Below, one piece after another: positions 62,146 through 64,000 of a stretch of DNA of 64,000 nt. The stretch's first letter is position 1. Every line of letters starts with the position of its first letter. The stretch comes from Cinclus cinclus. Taxonomy: Eukaryota > Chordata > Aves > Passeriformes > Cinclidae. The stretch lies in the NCBI RefSeq assembly GCF_963662255.1, contig NC_085047.1:22635258-22699257 (forward strand), in the 5' to 3' direction. A program made the position numbers and the translations under genes. Under the pieces are notes generated by a model. That model was given only the letters and a program-made list of their open reading frames with translations. It made no database searches and was not told the origin of the DNA.

Positions 62146-63526
62146 GCGGCAGAAGCGAAAGCCAGGAGCAGCGCGCTCGGTGCGAGAAGTAGAGGGCGCT
62201 TCGCCTCCTTGGGAAGGAAATGGCGTCTGGGCACGAACGACAGCCAGCGAAGCTTCAGGAACAACAGGCTGTTCTGCTCAGCGTACGAGCCTGAAGTGAG
62301 TGGCAAGGGGTAAGCGGGCAGTTCCAAGGCATCTAGCTTTCCTGCTAGCAATGCCATTTCTACCCTGCCGTGCAAAACGTTGTCCTTTGCCGTTATGCTC
62401 CGAGATGCAGAGAGCACGTCGGCAGACGCAGTGCAGAGGGAAAGGACACAGTATCCTTGGGAGTGTGACGCCGCTTAGGCGGGCAAAGCAGAAAGGTGCC
62501 GCCCTGCACCGGCTTTGACTGCCTGAGCTTCCTTGCTAGGACAGCACCTGTCGAAAGCTGGCAACTAGGCTGCCAGAGTGCAGAATGTAGGCGGTGCGGC
62601 ACGCTTGCTTGCCGAAAGCCAGTATCAGCGAGACAGCGTGCTAGGCTCTGTTTCACAGCTCCTTGGAGAACACGCACTTGAAGAATGCCGTCTCTGTTCC
62701 GCAAAAGCTCTGCCCCAGTGAAAGGTGGAAGAAGCAGCCTGTGGCCACGGGCAGAGCTGGTCAACAGCTGCGCCTAACTTTCCCAAGCTGCGAGAGCATT
62801 CGCAGCCGAGTTCTGCTTTGACAGAGCTATTGGTGAACTTTTGCAGTCCCGGAAGCTGCTGAAACCAAGGCTGTGTTCCGCCTCTTCATTCTTGGCTTTC
62901 TGTGCTCCAGCGAGTTGTCAAGCTCGGACACGGCATTCAGCTTTGCCGCCTCTCTGCACGGAAAGCACTAGACAGAACTAGTGTGCTTCGTGCATGCTCT
63001 CTCCTCGCTTTTATGGTCACGGCTCTGCTTTTTGCTTGGCAGCGTTCACAGGGTCCACGGCGTACCTCTTGCACAGCGAGAGGTGGCCGGCGAGGAATAC
63101 TTGCTGGCTTAAGTCGTTCCATGCTCAAGGCATTCATCAGAGCAACACAGTGTGGGAAAAGAGGAGGGAACATTGCAGGACAAATTTCTATGCCGGGACA
63201 TTATTGTCTGCGAGACAGCTCTCCGGAGCGCTAGTATTTGGCCAGGCTGAAATCAGCGCCACGGGAAGCCAATCTGACAAGCGGAGTGCAAACGAGCGCG
63301 GCGATATGGGGCCGCTTGGCAGGTGGCCGAAGAAAGACGGCTGCCCCGTGAATGTGGTGCCAGAAGGCAAGTTTCAGCAGGGCGTTCCGGGCCAGCTCAA
63401 TGTGCAGCCGCAGTTGTTCTAGGCGAGTTCTAGCCGAGAAGCTTTCCGTCTCCATTCACGAGACAAGAAAGGCAGAAGGCAAGGGCACCCAGGGTTGAGA
63501 AGAAAAGTGCGCGTAGCGAGCTCGTT
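62146..63526 (+). repeat. Repeat unit 46
   Basis: Type AGCTAAAGG, as in units 21 and 36. Confidence 0.97.
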
Positions 63527-64000
63527 GCGGCAGAAGCGAAAGCCAGGAGCAGCGCGCTCGGTGCGAGAAGTAGAGGGCGCTTCGCCTCCTTGGGAAGGAA
63601 ATGGCGTCTGGGCACGAACGACAGCCAGCGAAGCTTCAGGAACAACAGGCTGTTCTGCTCAGCGTACGAGCCTGAAGTGAGTGGCAAGGGGTAAGCGGGC
63701 AGTTCCAAGGCATCTAGCTTTCCTGCTAGCAATGCCATTTCTACCCTGCCGTGCAAAACGTTGTCCTTTGCCGTTATGCTCCGAGATGCAGAGAGCACGT
63801 CGGCAGACGCAGTGCAGAGGGAAAGGACACAGTATCCTTGGGAGTGTGACGCCGCTTAGGCGGGCAAAGCAGAAAGGTGCCGCCCTGCACCGGCTTTGAC
63901 TGCCTGAGCTTCCTTGCTAGGACAGCACCTGTCGAAAGCTGGCAACTAGGCTGCCAGAGTGCAGAATGTAGGCGGTGCGGCACGCTTGCTTGCCGAAAGC
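63527..64000 (+). repeat. Repeat unit 47, cut by the window end (474 bp)
   Basis: Only the first three sites are visible, and they read AGC. The unit is truncated by the window, not by a biological boundary. Confidence 0.95.

Larger units (their letters stand above)
1..64000. repeat. Satellite/macrosatellite array, 1,381-bp unit, 46 complete copies plus 474 bp
   Basis: The sequence repeats itself every 1,381 bp for the whole window, always in the same orientation, with no inserted foreign DNA. Unit length is 1,381 in 42 complete copies, 1,380 in units 14 and 17, and 1,382 in units 27 and 33. The phase used here starts each unit where the window starts (GCGGCAGA). Nine positions carry two common alleles: 9 A/G, 77 G/C, 170 C/T, 534 T/G, 700 A/G, 903 A/T, 930 A/G, 962 G/C and 1291 G/A. 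Each unit entry gives a nine-letter type in that order. Rare variants seen in one or a few copies are listed per unit; that list may not be exhaustive. No known gene or mobile element is recognised inside the unit. Function is unknown. Structural satellite DNA (centromeric, subtelomeric or heterochromatic) or a tandemly repeated non-coding transcription unit are both possible. Confidence 0.98.

Noticed and set aside
1..64000. One giant repetitive protein gene
   Set aside because: The unit length, 1,381, is not divisible by three, and every frame contains stops within each unit.
1..64000. CRISPR array
   Set aside because: Repeats are 1,381 bp with no unique spacers, and no cas-like genes are present.
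1..64000. Tandem rRNA, 5S, tRNA, snRNA or spliced-leader gene cluster
   Set aside because: No 5S internal control region, tRNA arms or recognisable rRNA core was seen. An A-box-like TGGCTTAAGTCG (unit 960-971) and a B-box-like AGTTCTAGCC (unit 1281-1290) are over 300 bp apart and each has a mismatch. An rDNA spacer repeat cannot be excluded without flanks.
1..64000. Transposon, IS element or viral concatemer
   Set aside because: No terminal inverted repeats, target-site duplications, transposase, integrase or polymerase motifs appear in any frame, and units abut directly without junction sequence.
1..64000. Bacterial origin
   Set aside because: 64 kb of gene-free tandem repeat with no coding density on either strand is not a bacterial arrangement.
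1..64000. Known coccidian tandem repeats (the 529-bp repeat or the B1 array of Toxoplasma)
   Set aside because: The unit length differs, and I saw no resemblance to the sequence features I recall. A database comparison would settle it.

Overview
The whole 64 kb window is one uninterrupted head-to-tail tandem repeat. A single unit of 1,381 bp is repeated from the first base to the last: 46 complete copies plus 474 bp of a 47th. Both ends lie inside a unit, so no flanking sequence is visible and the true array is longer. Of the 46 complete units, 42 are exactly 1,381 bp, two are 1,380 bp (19098 and 23240, one base lost from an AAA run) and two are 1,382 bp (a clustered change at 36674-36690 and 44961-44977). 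By eye, copies differ at only a handful of positions each, so identity is above 99%.

I recognise no protein-coding gene, rRNA, tRNA, transposable element, CRISPR array, telomere repeat or simple-sequence tract. Each unit has overlapping open frames of about 60-142 codons on both strands. They match no family I know, mostly start at GTG or TTG, and vary between copies as unselected sequence would. The longest, an ATG-started 142-codon frame, carries a nonsense change in one copy and a frameshift in two.

The organism is almost certainly eukaryotic: a gene-free satellite or macrosatellite of this size is not known from bacteria. CpG is plentiful and GC is roughly 55% by eye, which argues against a heavily CpG-methylated vertebrate genome. 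A GC-balanced protist (a coccidian or dinoflagellate, for example) would fit, but nothing in the sequence proves it.

The informative content is the variation between copies. Nine two-allele sites, at unit positions 9, 77, 170, 534, 700, 903, 930, 962 and 1291, are shuffled into 32 combinations over 46 copies. On top of this are recent block duplications: a six-unit block repeated at 8,287 bp spacing (30458-38215 and 38745-46502), a three-unit block at 4,142 bp spacing (15269-19866 and 19411-24008), and a rare variant recurring in alternate units (50836, 53598, 56360). This is how unequal exchange plus short gene conversion would look, although assembly or polishing error could imitate part of it.

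Units are numbered 1-47 from window position 1 (an arbitrary phase), and each unit's nine-letter type lists its bases at the nine sites in the order given above.
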